DNA of 64,000 bases from Basidiobolus meristosporus CBS 931.73 (GCA_002104905.1 MCFE01000437.1:1-64000); one strand, 5' to 3'. Shown: positions 12,155 through 22,480, counted from the first letter of the stretch. Translations and numbers: made by a program. Notes: generated from the sequence alone by a model not told the origin.

Positions 12155-12377
12155 ATACATGGAAGTGAGTAAAAACCAAAGGGGAAATACTGTTACATAT
12201 ACATGTGTATGTGGTGCCACAACTTTATTTATAATGCTTACTATGGTAGGTCATCATTGAATCTTAGATTCATGTAGGTGTAATGTCTCAAATACATCAC
12301 AGTCTCAAATTCACATGAGTATTGGCCAGAAAGCAATATATTAACGTTATGCTATTGCATGTCCAACTGTTTGCTCC
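12155..12377. promoter_or_regulatory. Divergent promoter region between orf2 and tnp2 (Plv4)
   Basis: This 223-bp stretch separates the orf2 start (12154, minus) from the tnp2 start (12378, plus). The equivalent region of Plv11 (61903-62121) is 219 bp and aligns well (shared GTGGTGCCACAACTTT.TTTATAATGCTTACTATGG run and TCATCATTGAATCTTA). It contains a near-palindrome ACATATACATGTGTATGT around 12195. Conservation of length and sequence between copies supports shared bidirectional regulation, but no promoter element is proven. Confidence 0.45.
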
Positions 12378-13272
12378 ATGGAAAAGACTACTCTGATTCA
12401 ATGCCCTAACAGAAGAGAAAAAAGACCATGTGGCTATTGTAGCAAGCCTCTCAGTCATGACGCATGCAGACAGCATAGGAAGTAATACAAGGATCATGGC
12501 CAGTGTTTTGCCACACAGGTCATATTTGACCATTCAATGGTCACTACTGTACCAACATTATCTTACCAGCCAGTTGAAGAGGTTCACCAGTGGATTGTGA
12601 GCCTATCTCCCCTAGCAACAGTACCACACATGAGCCCAGTCAAATCCCAATATGTAATGATACAGCACCTGTTGAATCAAGTGCCAAGGATACTTTATGG
12701 AGCCAAGTGAGCCCAGTAATCCATCTATTGGAGAATGATGTAATGCTGTGCTAGAGATGTGGCACATTTTTACTAATATCAGTAATTGGGGCTTTGAGGA
12801 TATATTACTGCTTCTTGCCAAAATCATTCCAGGATGCAACTTACCATGTACATGGTACAAGAGGACAACCATCCTGTGGCTGGCAACATATGATCAAGAG
12901 ACTGTCCTGATTCCACATGTGCTAACAGTTGCATGGCATTCACATCCAAAATGCTACCATTGCAATGTGTCCAAATTGTCAGGAATCCACCACCATTGAG
13001 GGAAAACATTGTTCACACTCCAGATACACTCTGGTAATACCCTGTCTGAGTAAGCTAAGGCAGTCCGGCAAATATTGCAAAGCTATGCAGTACTGCACTC
13101 AGTATCAATCAGGTGCAACCATATCTAATATATTTGATAAAAAAATTTGACAAAAGCGGAAATGCTCAGAAAAGAGGGTATCTGTTGGAGCAAAAGCTTT
13201 CAACAATATCTCTATACTGATGACCAAGTTGTGTGAGGAGCATTTGAAGCTAAATGAGCCCTTTGAGATATT
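12378..13272 (+). pseudogene. tnp2 5' part (Plv4), upstream of the Har1 insertion
   Basis: The start ATG at 12378 gives MEKTTLIQCPNRREKRPC followed by the Cys/His cluster CGYCSKPLSHDACRQHRK; the same start is found in Plv7 (47032) and Plv11 (62122). An in-frame stop follows K in that cluster. It continues through SPVIHLL-NDVM and the NCQESTTIEGKHCSHSRY cysteine block (12970-13020) to SNIFD at 13135. There the gene jumps directly to sequence equivalent to ICWSKSF, so the GHNGQYYCQMC core is deleted. It ends at KLNEPFEI where Har1 enters. Confidence 0.7.
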
Positions 13273-13435
13273 AGACTTGTTCCATTGTATAGTGCCACAT
13301 AGTACCAGCCTGTTTATGGTGCTGGATCAATCTGGCACTATAATTTCTACCATGATGCCAGTGGTATGATACAGCTACTGGTAATTTTACTCAATCTTAC
13401 TTATGTTGCTCAGAATAGTGCTTTCCTTGCTTTAT

Positions 13436-14320
13436 TTACTCTTGAAAATGCTCCAGACACATTTCTCTCAGTGGATGTCTTCTTGTATGAACATACTGTG
13501 CATTGATAAGTATCTTAACTATTTTACCTATTCTGCTGTTTTCTCCTATATATGACTTTCCTCTGTGTTTACCTGCCAATATGCTGAATCTCTTCAGATA
13601 TCCAAATGTGTGCTCTACCCTCACTCTGAAATGATTAAATATCTCATTGTAGAGCTTCTGCTTCCTGCTAAGCACACCATTCCTTGGCTTCCTATAAGCT
13701 GTAATATATCCTAATCTGTGAAAATCCTCTCCTATATAGGCTAAGTCTGCCATACATTTCTCCCCTCTACTGAATTCAGGATGATTCTCTACCCAGAGTG
13801 CTTTGTCATGCCTACTTCCAGTAAATGGCCCACTAAACCAGATGATGTTGCCCTCAATGTCAGACAGTGCTGGAAACTTCACACAGTATGCCTTGTACTT
13901 GCTAGAATAAAAGTGCCTCCACCCTGTAGAAGGTCTATTAATCCTCACTGGGAAGGTATCCAAAATACTCCTGATATGGAACCTGTTGCTGAACACTCTG
14001 GGATATGAAAGTCTATTGGAGCTTCTGAACCTGGTATTCCAAGCTTGCTCTAAGTCATTCATACCCTCTGCAAGGTGGTTCTCCATTGCTGTCAGCTGGG
14101 AATGAAAGCTTCTAGGACTTTTGTTGCCATGGATGGTGGGATGAAACCTTGTAGGGCAATAGTTCTTGTAATAGCAGAGAAGCTTAACATGGGATCTCCT
14201 TGAGTAGATTGGGGTTGATGGTCCACAGTACTTGGAATAGATCTCCTCTAGTGTGTCAAAAGGAAATCCAGTGGTAGTGATGGGATTGATGAGAAAAGAC
14301 CATTCAGATGAGTAAGTCAT
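13436..14320 (-). CDS. Har1 DDE transposase (DDE_Tnp_4 / HARBI1-like)
   Basis: The 294-codon frame is uninterrupted. The RNase H-fold core shows LDTFPVRI (D121), GPFTGSRHDKALW (equivalent to the GSxHD motif of the family), MADLAYIGE (D192, the LxDxxY motif) and RVEHTFGYLKRF (E236, the VExxFGxLK motif), so a complete D/D/E triad is present. The reading frame stays open upstream for about 30 codons (..NNAYCAKSIQTASIQSS..), matching the Har2 protein, but Har1 has lost the in-frame ATG used there, so translation from M1 at 14320 would give a slightly shortened N-terminus. Such enzymes cut and paste elements by their inverted repeats. It probably also recognises the fbM MITEs, which share its termini. 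Confidence 0.85.
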   Translation of the reverse strand: MTYSSEWSFLINPITTTGFPFDTLEEIYSKYCGPSTPIYSRRSHVKLLCYYKNYCPTRFHPTIHGNKSPRSFHSQLTAMENHLAEGMNDLEQAWNTRFRSSNRLSYPRVFSNRFHIRSILDTFPVRINRPSTGWRHFYSSKYKAYCVKFPALSDIEGNIIWFSGPFTGSRHDKALWVENHPEFSRGEKCMADLAYIGEDFHRLGYITAYRKPRNGVLSRKQKLYNEIFNHFRVRVEHTFGYLKRFSILAGKHRGKSYIGENSRIGKIVKILINAQYVHTRRHPLREMCLEHFQE

Positions 14321-14422
14321 ATTAAAATTGATGGATGATTGTATGGAGGCGGTTTGAATTGATTTGGCGCAATATGCATTATTTATCTGATTTTTAATAC
14401 ATTATGGTTAAATCTCCATCAA

Positions 14423-15631
14423 TTGCCATTTATCCCATCCCCCAGCTCACAAGCATGGTCCAGACTGGAAAAGCCAATGTCGGATCCGTTCAAGTTCTTG
14501 CCAAATGATTTTAGTATGGCCCAAGTGTCTATGATGAGCCTTCATACAGATATTTGGGCACTACTGATTAATCTATCAGAACTAGATACCTCAGAGAGTC
14601 AACAAAGATGGAAGAATTTGAGTAGAAAGCTGTGGCATGAGTTCTACATCAAGATGCCAGCCAATGTATGTAAGAAGATATATAATAAGACAAGTATTGA
14701 AATCAAGAATGAGCTGAGAGTGAGGGGATTTGACAAAGAAGCCACGCAGGAACAATTTTGCGCGCAATTTGCACAGTACAGGCTGGATGTGTCTGTTTGT
14801 GCCTCAACTTTGGGAACCAAAGAGATTTTGAATGAGTTTTTGCCTCAAATGACTAATGTACTATGTGATATATTAGTAGAGCTAAGTGGCTTCTGAGAGC
14901 AATATACACAGGACTCATCCAGGCAACAGCTCCAAAGTATCAGACAGAGGGTAAGTGAATACCTTGAGGAATCATATGGTGAGCTTCAGGAGGAAGAATA
15001 CAGACCGCAAGCAACAATGTCCAGATTGCACCAGCATGCCTTGCTGGATTCCCTACCATCTCTTGCAACCACAGCGTGCCGGCACATGTCAGTCCAGACC
15101 ATGCCAACACCCTTTACCAGAACGCCCCGCATCAAGTCAATGAGCATTGAGTCAACTCACACGCTTCAGAGCAAAACTACAAGAACTCACCAAACAGCTC
15201 ATTTAGACACAAGTCCATTGGAGTGGACCAAGCTGCATTAACATGCGGCATCACATTGAACTCAGCCAAGGGCCATCTCAACACATCAAGGCATGCCTGC
15301 ATGTGCCGTTTTGCCGGACCTTCAGCAAGTTACTGCTGGTGAACTGACTGATGATGACCTACATGAAGTGCCTCAACCACCGGAGCCCTTGGCAAGTAAA
15401 AGAACATGTCAGCATGTGGCACTACAGGCCGGTTCAGTTGGTTCAGTTGGAGCAATTCAGCGTGGCCAAGCTGCAGCATCACACTCATCAACTAGGAGGC
15501 AAAATACTGACTACAAATACACAAGTTGCCAAGATGATAGTCAGCCAGGAAGTAATATAGGTGTGCAGAGTGAGTCACTACCAAATGCTTCAGTAGTAAT
15601 CCCGGTGAGAAAAAAACCCAGGAGAAGATGA
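14423..15631 (+). pseudogene. Har1 second ORF (accessory protein), one frame with two nonsense codons
   Basis: A single frame of about 403 codons runs from MPFIPSPSSQAW to PVRKKPRRR, broken only by TGA at 14894-14896 and TAA at 15239-15241. In Har2 the matching codons are CAA (Gln) in both cases as far as alignment by eye allows. The N-terminal half is helical with regularly placed Trp (IWALLINLSELD...QQRWKNLSRKLWHEFY), reminiscent of the Myb/SANT-like partner proteins of PIF/Harbinger, but I cannot assign the domain. The middle is Gln/Thr/His-rich, and the basic C-terminus could be a nuclear signal. In Harbinger systems the partner helps transposase enter the nucleus and bind ends; here that is inferred. 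Confidence 0.65.
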
Positions 15632-16373
15632 TGCAATTGCTTTGAATTTCTCCAATTTGTAATGATCCCAACAACCCATTTTTTTTGCAATCCAAATCAA
15701 GCCATTGCAAATCAGTGATCATCAAATTTTTGATATAAGTAATTTCAAGGTTGTCTCACATTTTAGACAGGACCCCTATAAATAAACACCCTGCATATAT
15801 ATACGTCATCTGCAATACCAGTGCAGCTATTGGATCTGTTTTGCACCTACACAATTGCTTGCGTGCTAGCTATGACATCTTGTCCAATCACTAGGATCAG
15901 GGATTTACTTGCTCAATGGGCAAATGGGATATTTGATGGCAAATCAGGTAGCTTTTTTAGTAGTCAATGAGCCAATTGGGGGCTGCCAGCTTCAGGATAC
16001 TTTTGGACCAATTAACCACTGAGATACCATCCAATTGGAGTGAGGGTAACCAAAATGGTAAGTATCAGTGTAGTTTATAGTGTGATACCCATTTATTTTC
16101 ATTTACATTAAAGAAACATATCCAAATACCGGATTTTACCTGCCATAATAGCGGTATCCAATCGCGCATGTGATGCAATTATTACAAGTTGGCAAAATCA
16201 TCCGTGCCAACCTCATTGTGTCAGATTGTGCCATAGTGTGTGAGATTGTCCCGCATAGTGCAAAATTGTCCAAGAATAATCCTGCCTTCTGGTAGCTATA
16301 ATATTGCGCCCAATTGTTCTTTACAACCGTGGATTGCGCCGCATGCCCTGGCACGGTACAATGGAACAAGTCT

Positions 16374-17476
16374 ATTGGAGAAACTTGAAAGAATTGGCAA
16401 CATATTACAGAGTATCTGCTACCCTAAGTATGTTCCACAGGCTCCAATCAATTTTCATACTCATATGCAACAATACAAATGCAACAACTGAATGAAGTGG
16501 ATATGTACTTGTTCAAGTGGCATTCTGAAGCCATTCCTATCAGGAGTGCAGTGGAAGCATAGGGAGTCATATGTTGACATTGTAGGAATATCTATCAGGA
16601 AGTGGATCTTCAATGCCAACTTGATGCATCTACAGCTGTTGTGTAAGGAGTTTGCAACATCATTTGAGTAGCTACACTACAAACATAAAGCTGAACATGT
16701 AGATCTCTGACACTACTGTATCTATTCTCTACTGAATTTTACACATTGTGTGCAGAACATTGGTCCTTGATTGACCTTTTGGGAGTTTTCTATGGAGTGG
16801 ATGTGTGGGGAGAGAGGATGACAAGTCAGGTTGCAGGTACTACCATATCCCAATCTCATTAAGAATATTACCTTCACGTCTGTGATGGATGTGATGAGTT
16901 GGCACATGGAGGACAGCCAAGGAGACTTGGAAATTTCTCAGGATAGATGTGCAAATGGAGATACCTATGCCTATGGCATTAAGAAGCTAAGTGGCCCCAA
17001 TGCATAGGTAATCAGTTAAATAATGCAAAGTTGGGTTGGGTGCAACAGGCAACTAATTATTATTACAAAAACTCTACAAAGATGTGCAGAGTTTCTCATG
17101 GTCACAAGCCAACTTCTACACCATTCAATACAGAATCCACACAAACAAGAGCCAGGGCGCACCTATAAGGGGGACTAGAATTCAGCAGGGTGTAGGAATA
17201 TACTGGCTAAATACCAAGAAGTTCTTTGCAGATATTCAGGAGGTATTCATGGCAGAAGTGGCAACAACCAACAATATGTTTGCAAGATGTATATGTTACC
17301 AGCAGTACAAGGTATATGGCAACTTGGCAAGAATCACATTAAAAAGCCATAAAGTTGAGGTGACCGAAGTATGTCAACTGCAGCAGGTGTGTGTGTTTGT
17401 TGAGCTTAGTAAGCAGGAGGCCATAGCTTTGTTTGATTCAAACTACATGTGGAATACCCAAGGTAGTAGTGGGTAA
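16374..17476 (+). pseudogene. tnp2 3' part (Plv4), downstream of Har1
   Basis: It resumes at LEKLERIGNILQSICYPKYVPQAPINFHTHMQ directly after the ATT duplication. It then follows the Plv3 C-terminal order: PIRSAVEA-GVICxH, a stop-riddled middle (16640-16900), MDVMSWHMEDSQG, KKLSGPNA, and a clean 130-codon stretch at 17084-17476 (SQANFYTIQYRI....MAEVATTNNMFARCICYQQYKVYGN....CVFVELSKQEAIALFDSNYMWNTQ) ending at a stop at 17474-17476. This stop sets the normal C-terminus. About 290 bp of noncoding DNA separate it from the right terminus. Confidence 0.7.
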
Positions 17477-17784
17477 GTAAATAAAGAGGGGTATTCTACA
17501 GTGGAATATTTGAATTACACAAGGGAAGGTAGAAAAAGGAAATACAATTTGGTAAAATTGTATAGTAGCATTATACAGAACTAGCTGTAGGCCACCATAT
17601 TGCTGTTATAATGCCATCTCAATCTTACTGTGAGGCCACTGTAACACCATCAAGATTTTTGTCATATAAGGCAATAGGATGTCCTCACATGTTGGATCCA
17701 TTTAAAATAGTTGTAGAGCGCTGGTCAGGATCAGATCCTCCTGCAGGACCCAGTTACTTTTCATAGGGTACATTACCCAGTCAG

Positions 17785-18060
17785 ACCCTATGTTTGTGTA
17801 TATTGATTGGGTATTGCTCCTTTTGCACACTTCCCACTTCCTAACTGACATAATGTTCCAACTCTGATAAATGCAAATTGGTTTATTTTCACTTAATCTT
17901 CAGTTCTATTTGGTGGCCAGTTGTATTAACCTACACAAGTCACTGCACCCATCATTAGCACTGAGCACATTCACACACTCATCAATTAATGTGATTAAAA
18001 TCCACCAAAGTCAAGTTTTCTTCTATTACCTTTACAGTTCTTCTGCTACTAGCAGGCATG
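17785..18060 (-). repeat. Plv orf2-side terminal fragment
   Basis: This stretch resembles 10010-10220 and 59060-59230 (TGTGTATATTGATTGG, TTTCACTTAATCTTCAGTT, CAGTTGTATTAACCTACACAAGTC...). It is the noncoding left part of a Plv element plus the extreme orf2 3' end. It follows Plv4's right end by only a few bases, with no clean terminus. Confidence 0.45.
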
Positions 18061-19125
18061 AGGAGTGGTATGTAGAATAGTCAATTTGCTACATTTTATG
18101 CACCAGAGCTAGCCAATTTAACACTAGCAGATATGAACTCATTTGACTTTCAGCTTGATTTGGCTGGTATTTAAACAAGCCTTGCTGGGGCACAGCTGTT
18201 GAGTTTACCTATATATTTGTTGAAATAATTGATGGAAGTAGAGGGCAGCTGATTAGTAAGCTCTATGAAGTGTTTGCTGGTTTAGTCTTCTGCAGAACAA
18301 TATGTACCTTTTGCTGCCAGATATGTAGTATCAGAAATACTCTTACCAAACTCAGTTCAGTTTGAAAATTGGAATTTGGTGTGTATTAGGCTTGTACAAC
18401 TGGATAAAGCTACCAAAGGCTACAGGGGCCATATAGTACCATCATACGCTGGGGATGCACAAAAAACTACACTCATAGCATGCTGAGATTAGTTATATGT
18501 TTGCTAGATATACATGGATGAATGATACTGTTTAGTCCACCAATACTACTAGTGCTTTGCATCAGTCCTGCCTAAGACATTTTGTCTGGATAGAGCACCA
18601 GAGCAATGGCACACTATGACACTATATGGTAAGCATAGTTGAGTGTGGCATCAACCAACAAAACAAATCTTACATATTAGCATAATGCAGACCTTAACTT
18701 TATTCTTCAGAAAAGTGAAATTAAGTCTAGCAATATGTACTTGTTAGAGAATTACATCAAAGAGGAGACTACATAGCATTTATGTAAATAGGTATATGAT
18801 TCATACCTTTATCTATATAGCTCACTACACTAGCTCATCAGCTGATGCTATGTTCATGTAGAATAAATGTTTATTATATGGCATACTTAACTGAGCTCTT
18901 ATCAATACTTTCAAAAAAATATTATAATAGCAGTAAATTGTTAGATATTAAGGCAGTGTCCAGTAGTTGTCTAGCTTGAGTCTCATATAGGAGGTCACTA
19001 TAGCAATCTAAGCCAGATGGAGCTTCCATCCGTGCTATAATTATTAGCTATTCTTTAATATTGTGCTCAAATATGCCAAATCAGCTTATTTAAATCACCT
19101 GTGCCAAGGTATTGTATTGCTTTAT
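18061..19125. other. Unassigned degenerate DNA, including an unclassified dispersed repeat
   Basis: No gene is recognisable. Bases about 18150-18300 resemble 53300-53460, which is an insertion inside orf2 of Plv8 (shared TTAGCTGGTAT / TTGGCTGGTAT and AGAAGTAATGGGCAGCTAATTA / GGAAGTAGAGGGCAGCTGATTA), so part of this is a mobile repeat of unknown class. The remainder may be decayed copia, given the fragment at 19126. Confidence 0.3.
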
Positions 19126-19460
19126 TTAGTTGCTGAGACTGGTCTTTGGATATGTTGGAGTATTAGCCAAATATGATGGAACCTGATCTGTGAAATATAA
19201 GCTAATACAGGAGTAGATACCATTAGTACCCCTGCATCCAGAGCTATCAAATTGTAGAATGTGCCCTTTCATTGTGGTCTTGCTTACAGAGAGTAGATTG
19301 TTTCCCACTTACACTACATAAGGATTGCTCAAAGTTAAGCAAGTAACTTCCTTCATCACATTTGATGCTTACTTGGGCAGTAGTTGCAAAAAACAGCATT
19401 GACCCACAGCTGCATACAGTCCAGATTAGCCATAAGGCATTGAATTGAGGCTCTCACAAC
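19126..19460 (-). pseudogene. Copia gag-pol relic (protease/integrase junction)
   Basis: The minus strand near 19330-19230 reads VGNNLLSVSKTTMKGHILQFDSSG, matching the conserved copia block (YVPGIAKNLLSVSKATTQG in CopA1) between protease and integrase. Upstream frames contain a decayed protease-like WTVCSCGSM (compare W.IDSGAS). It is very diverged from CopA and belongs to an older copia lineage. Confidence 0.5.
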
Positions 19461-19479
19461 AATGGCTGCTTACAATCAT

Positions 19480-20225
19480 TGACCCTCTTAATGATCTACT
19501 GGTAGGCTCTTGACAGTGTCTTACTGTACTCATTGCCTAATTCATTGAGAATCTTTTCAATTTTTGATGGTCTTGGGTGCTACTTGCAGGGCATTGTGAT
19601 GGTTTTGAAATAGTCTTTGTCTATGAGAGTGGACCTAACCAGCCAACACATGCATATGCCTTATGCGCAACTGCCTTCAGCATAGAAACCATTATAGTTT
19701 CCAGTGGCATTAATGCAGACCTTTGATGACATATTCACATCAGTACAGCAATCAATATATAGTCCTCTCTAATGCCATCATACCAAAATCCCAAGTAGTA
19801 CTGTGCTTCAGCTTGCATTATGTCATAAATATAATCAGCTCAAGAAGCACCCCTATTTATATGCTTACAAACTAGTACTAGGGTATTTCACATATTGTTT
19901 AAATCCAAAAATTTGCCTGTTGTATATTAACTTCTACATACATGCACACCAGCTACTATGAGATCAGCATTTTTGATTTTTTGCCTGTAGTAAATTCAAT
20001 CAACTCCTGTCACAGACTTCTTGCATAAAAGTTGCTGATAGATTCTATTTATAGTAGCAATCTGCTTTTGGATAAGTATCCCCACAATGTCAGCATATGA
20101 CTCCCAATGAATTCATTGTGCACTAGGTTAGAATTGCTTTGAAAGGCTATTTGAGCTAACATATATACAGCTCATGCAGTTAGATGCATATGGTGTTTGC
20201 CATTAGATATACTAGGAATACTTGT
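19480..20225 (-). pseudogene. Plv5: subterminal DNA and Tnp2 C-terminal relic
   Basis: Bases 19480-19800 match Plv subterminal noncoding sequence (compare 950-1500 and 23400-23630). From 19850 the minus strand follows the Tnp2 C-terminus (compare 4400-4500). Bases about 20085-20220 match 43255-43370, the PTKSTLEALGV region. All frames are broken. Confidence 0.5.
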
Positions 20226-20229
20226 GCTT

Positions 20230-21340
20230 GATTGGTACCAAGTTAGCACCTTAAGGCATTACAAAATATGTAGAACTGCATGCTCTTGTTTTGACAGGGA
20301 ATAAATAGAATATTCCCAAAATGTTGACAATTTGTTTTGCCAAAAGCTGTGGAGACCTGACAGTTTGGAATTGAACCATTTTCCAGCCAACAGCAGAGGA
20401 TCCTTGCAAAGTCTTTAATGCACAAAAGCAGTGTGCAAAAATAAAGTCCACTAAAAGCCCAATCTAAGAAGGGGAGGGAGGGACTGTGCTTATTATACCA
20501 AAGTCCAAGCCTGTAGCATCCTCAAAAGCCTATCACAAGCAAGGCCAAAAGCTCTAGGCAAGCAACAAAGAAATATAAGATAGCAGGCAGCATGCTGGTA
20601 AGGAACAAGTAGGCTGGCATGGGTCTAACAGTGCAACATTTCTCAAAGAAAAAATGTTGTTCTACTCAGCTCAGAGTCAAAATAGCGGGGAAAAACCTGG
20701 GAGTGATGAATACAAACAGCATCCTTAGGAGCCCATCACCAGCAGAGCTGAAAGTGCTGCAATATTGGGCTATTTGTATCATTCCACAACCAAAAAACAA
20801 CTCACCAATCCTGAACTAGTCTTTGTCACTGCAGGACTTATTTACAGCACCAACTTTACCACTTTCTTTCAGATGTATGATACTATCATTATTCCCTAAT
20901 AATCAGAATCAAATTAGCACTTTTCCAAATATTACATCTTAACCCTGAAACTGTTACTTAATGTTCATGCCTATTGAAAAACTCTCCTAACCTAGTGTCA
21001 CAATTGTATTACCTGTACAAAGCTATAAATACTGATCTTCTTTAAGGATAAGCAGCATTTCAACTGTTATCATAATATCTTGATAAGTTACTTATATCCC
21101 AAGCCCTTCTTAAATTGCAACAGAAAGCCCAGAGCATGAGGTAAAGAACTGCCCAGTGATGAGAAAAGCTCCAGTAAGAGACAGGCTGGCACCAATGGAT
21201 GAACCACTTCCTTGTTTATTGCATAGAAAGCATGCTGAAATACAAGCACTTGATTGAGGTAGCAGGGATTAGTAGTTCTCACCTATCAAGGCCATTAGCC
21301 TAGAACAGTCCAAATTGTATGATAGCTGAGAGAAATCTTC
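20230..21340 (+). pseudogene. Plv5: orf2 relic, split by a solo CopA LTR
   Basis: The plus strand carries the same blocks as orf2 of Plv8: the EPF....QQQ segment (20330-20430), then the repeat-unit pattern GLTVQHFSKKKCCSTQLRVKIAG (20619-20690). After the LTR, at 21128-21260, the pattern APMDEPLPCLLHRKHAEIQAL resembles A..QHFSRRKHSSIQEAL. The reading frame is poor and shifts are frequent. It lies head-to-head with the Tnp2 piece at 19480-20225, but the intergenic region is lost. Confidence 0.45.
20755..21122 (+). repeat. Solo CopA LTR (368 bp) with perfect TSD GAAAG
   Basis: It starts TGCTGCAATATTGG and ends TTAAATTGCAACA, aligning over its full length with the CopA1 LTRs (369 bp) in opposite orientation. 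GAAAG is found at 20750-20754 and again at 21123-21127. It is clearly more diverged from CopA1 than the CopA1 LTRs are from each other. It interrupts orf2 of Plv5. Confidence 0.8.
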
Positions 21341-22193
21341 AAGTAGACAATAGCTGCTTCCTCTAAAGTTGGAAATGAAACTAGTAGAGCTACACTCTAT
21401 TGATACAGTTCAGGTTGCATAGAAATGCACTTAGTCTACCATAGCTTCCACATCTTTTGCTGTAGAGAGTGGCAATACTACTGACAGACAAAGCAACAAT
21501 GCCAAGATACTTGATGACTATAATGATGCCTATGGTGGAATTTTGGAAAGATAATGGGTGCAGTCAGAGGTGCAGCACTTTCTTTCAGAGTAATGCTCAT
21601 GGAAATACACTTGAATATTATTAGGTGTTGATGCAATGACCCTGCTGATGAGGTGCCAGTCATTGGAGTACTAGGCAAAGATTAAGATGTATGGAAACCA
21701 GTGAAGAAGCAATGACATCAGGCAACTCCTTCAAATTGCTCTGGTGTCTCCAAGGGCTTGTTTAGCTTGAGATGCCCCATGCAAAACTTGGCTGTCAGTG
21801 TCAGAGCTTCCCTGGATATGGAAAAAACCATGAGCTTTGATATAGTAGTCACCCATTATCACCCTGTATGATTACATACAACATATATGCAGCAATAGGT
21901 ATGGGTAACTGCATACATTGAAAGGGGAATTAGTCTCAGATATCAGCAAAACTGCCATCAGATATCTGCTCCAATAGCATAACATGGGCTGTAGACCTTG
22001 GGCAATGAAATTTAGTGGCCAGCAGGTTTAAAGCAAGAACCATGTTCAAAGAGATCCCATCCAGTGTCAAGTTAGATGAAAGGATTTATATATCTTCTGA
22101 GAAATCCTTGTTTCTTGGCTGCTTGGTACAATAACTGCTGAACATAACATATATGATTGCAGAGGCAATTGATGGTCTAACACCATGATCTGG
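21341..22193. other. Unassigned mosaic with one Tnp2 trace
   Basis: Bases 21710-21800 match the minus strand of Tnp2 (GTCTCCAAGGGCTTGTTTAGCTTGA... compare 3485-3515). The rest has no recognisable coding potential; open frames here are short and unconserved. Confidence 0.3.
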
Positions 22194-22480
22194 CTATGTT
22201 AGGTACTTATCTTTCTCATAAGTGATTAAAGCATTGTAAGGAAGCTGGCTAATGATTTCAGAGACTCTTTGATCTAATCCTTCCTCAAATTTAATGTCCT
22301 GGCTGTTGATTAGCTCCTGAATTCTGCCATCATACCATCTATACTCTTTGGTAATCTCAGAATACCAAGGCAAAATTCCATTCCTACTCCTGGCTCCAAC
22401 TATGTGCAATATTGGCCAAGGATGTGATAGCAAACATCACTGCAAGGAATCCTAAAGTGCTGGAGGTCTACTCCTTACTT
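22194..22480 (-). pseudogene. Copia pol relic (integrase C-terminal linker)
   Basis: The minus-strand frame contains YRWYDGRIQELINSQDIKFEE...EIISQLPYNA, which parallels YRVYDGKIQKLIKSRVVVFEE...EIIGQLPDDA in CopA1 (35820-35950). Immediately upstream (22400-22480) are matches to the CopA KKPDLQHLRIFGSDVFYHI region in a broken frame. It is a short fragment only. Confidence 0.65.

Larger units (their letters stand above)
13273..16373 (-). mobile_element. Har1: complete Harbinger-like element (3101 bp), TSD ATT
   Basis: The termini are AGACTTGTTCCATTGTA (13273) and TACAATGGAACAAGTCT (ending 16373), an inverted repeat of at least 17 bp. ATT flanks it at 13270-13272 and 16374-16376. Deleting the element restores the Tnp2 reading KLNEPFEI-LEKLERIGN. 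It contains a DDE transposase on minus (13436-14320) and a divergent second ORF on plus (14423-15631); the two-ORF plan is known for PIF/Harbinger. The last 740 bp (15632-16373) is noncoding. It is the most intact DNA transposon in the window. Confidence 0.85.
9764..17768 (+). mobile_element. Plv4: Tnp2 transposon with both termini, split by Har1
   Basis: The left terminus is CCCTAGGAAAAATTAAGG at 9764 and the right terminus ends TTTTCATAGGG at 17768, so the ends form imperfect terminal inverted repeats. TAC occurs immediately outside both ends (9761-9763 and 17769-17771), a possible 3-bp target duplication as in CACTA elements. Inside are orf2 on minus (10210-12154), a 223-bp divergent intergenic region, and Tnp2 on plus (12378-17476) interrupted by Har1 (13273-16373). 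Without Har1 the element is about 4.9 kb. Tnp2 has a large internal deletion near 13140. Confidence 0.75.

Noticed and set aside
13273-16373. Assignment of Har1 to ISL2EU or Tc1/mariner with TA duplications
   Set aside because: TA does flank the GACTTG core, but the empty-site comparisons (Har1 and four MITEs) require a 3-bp duplication with A and T as part of ATT, AAT or ACT and an element starting AGACTT. The transposase also has DDE_Tnp_4 motifs, and no YqaJ-type partner is seen.
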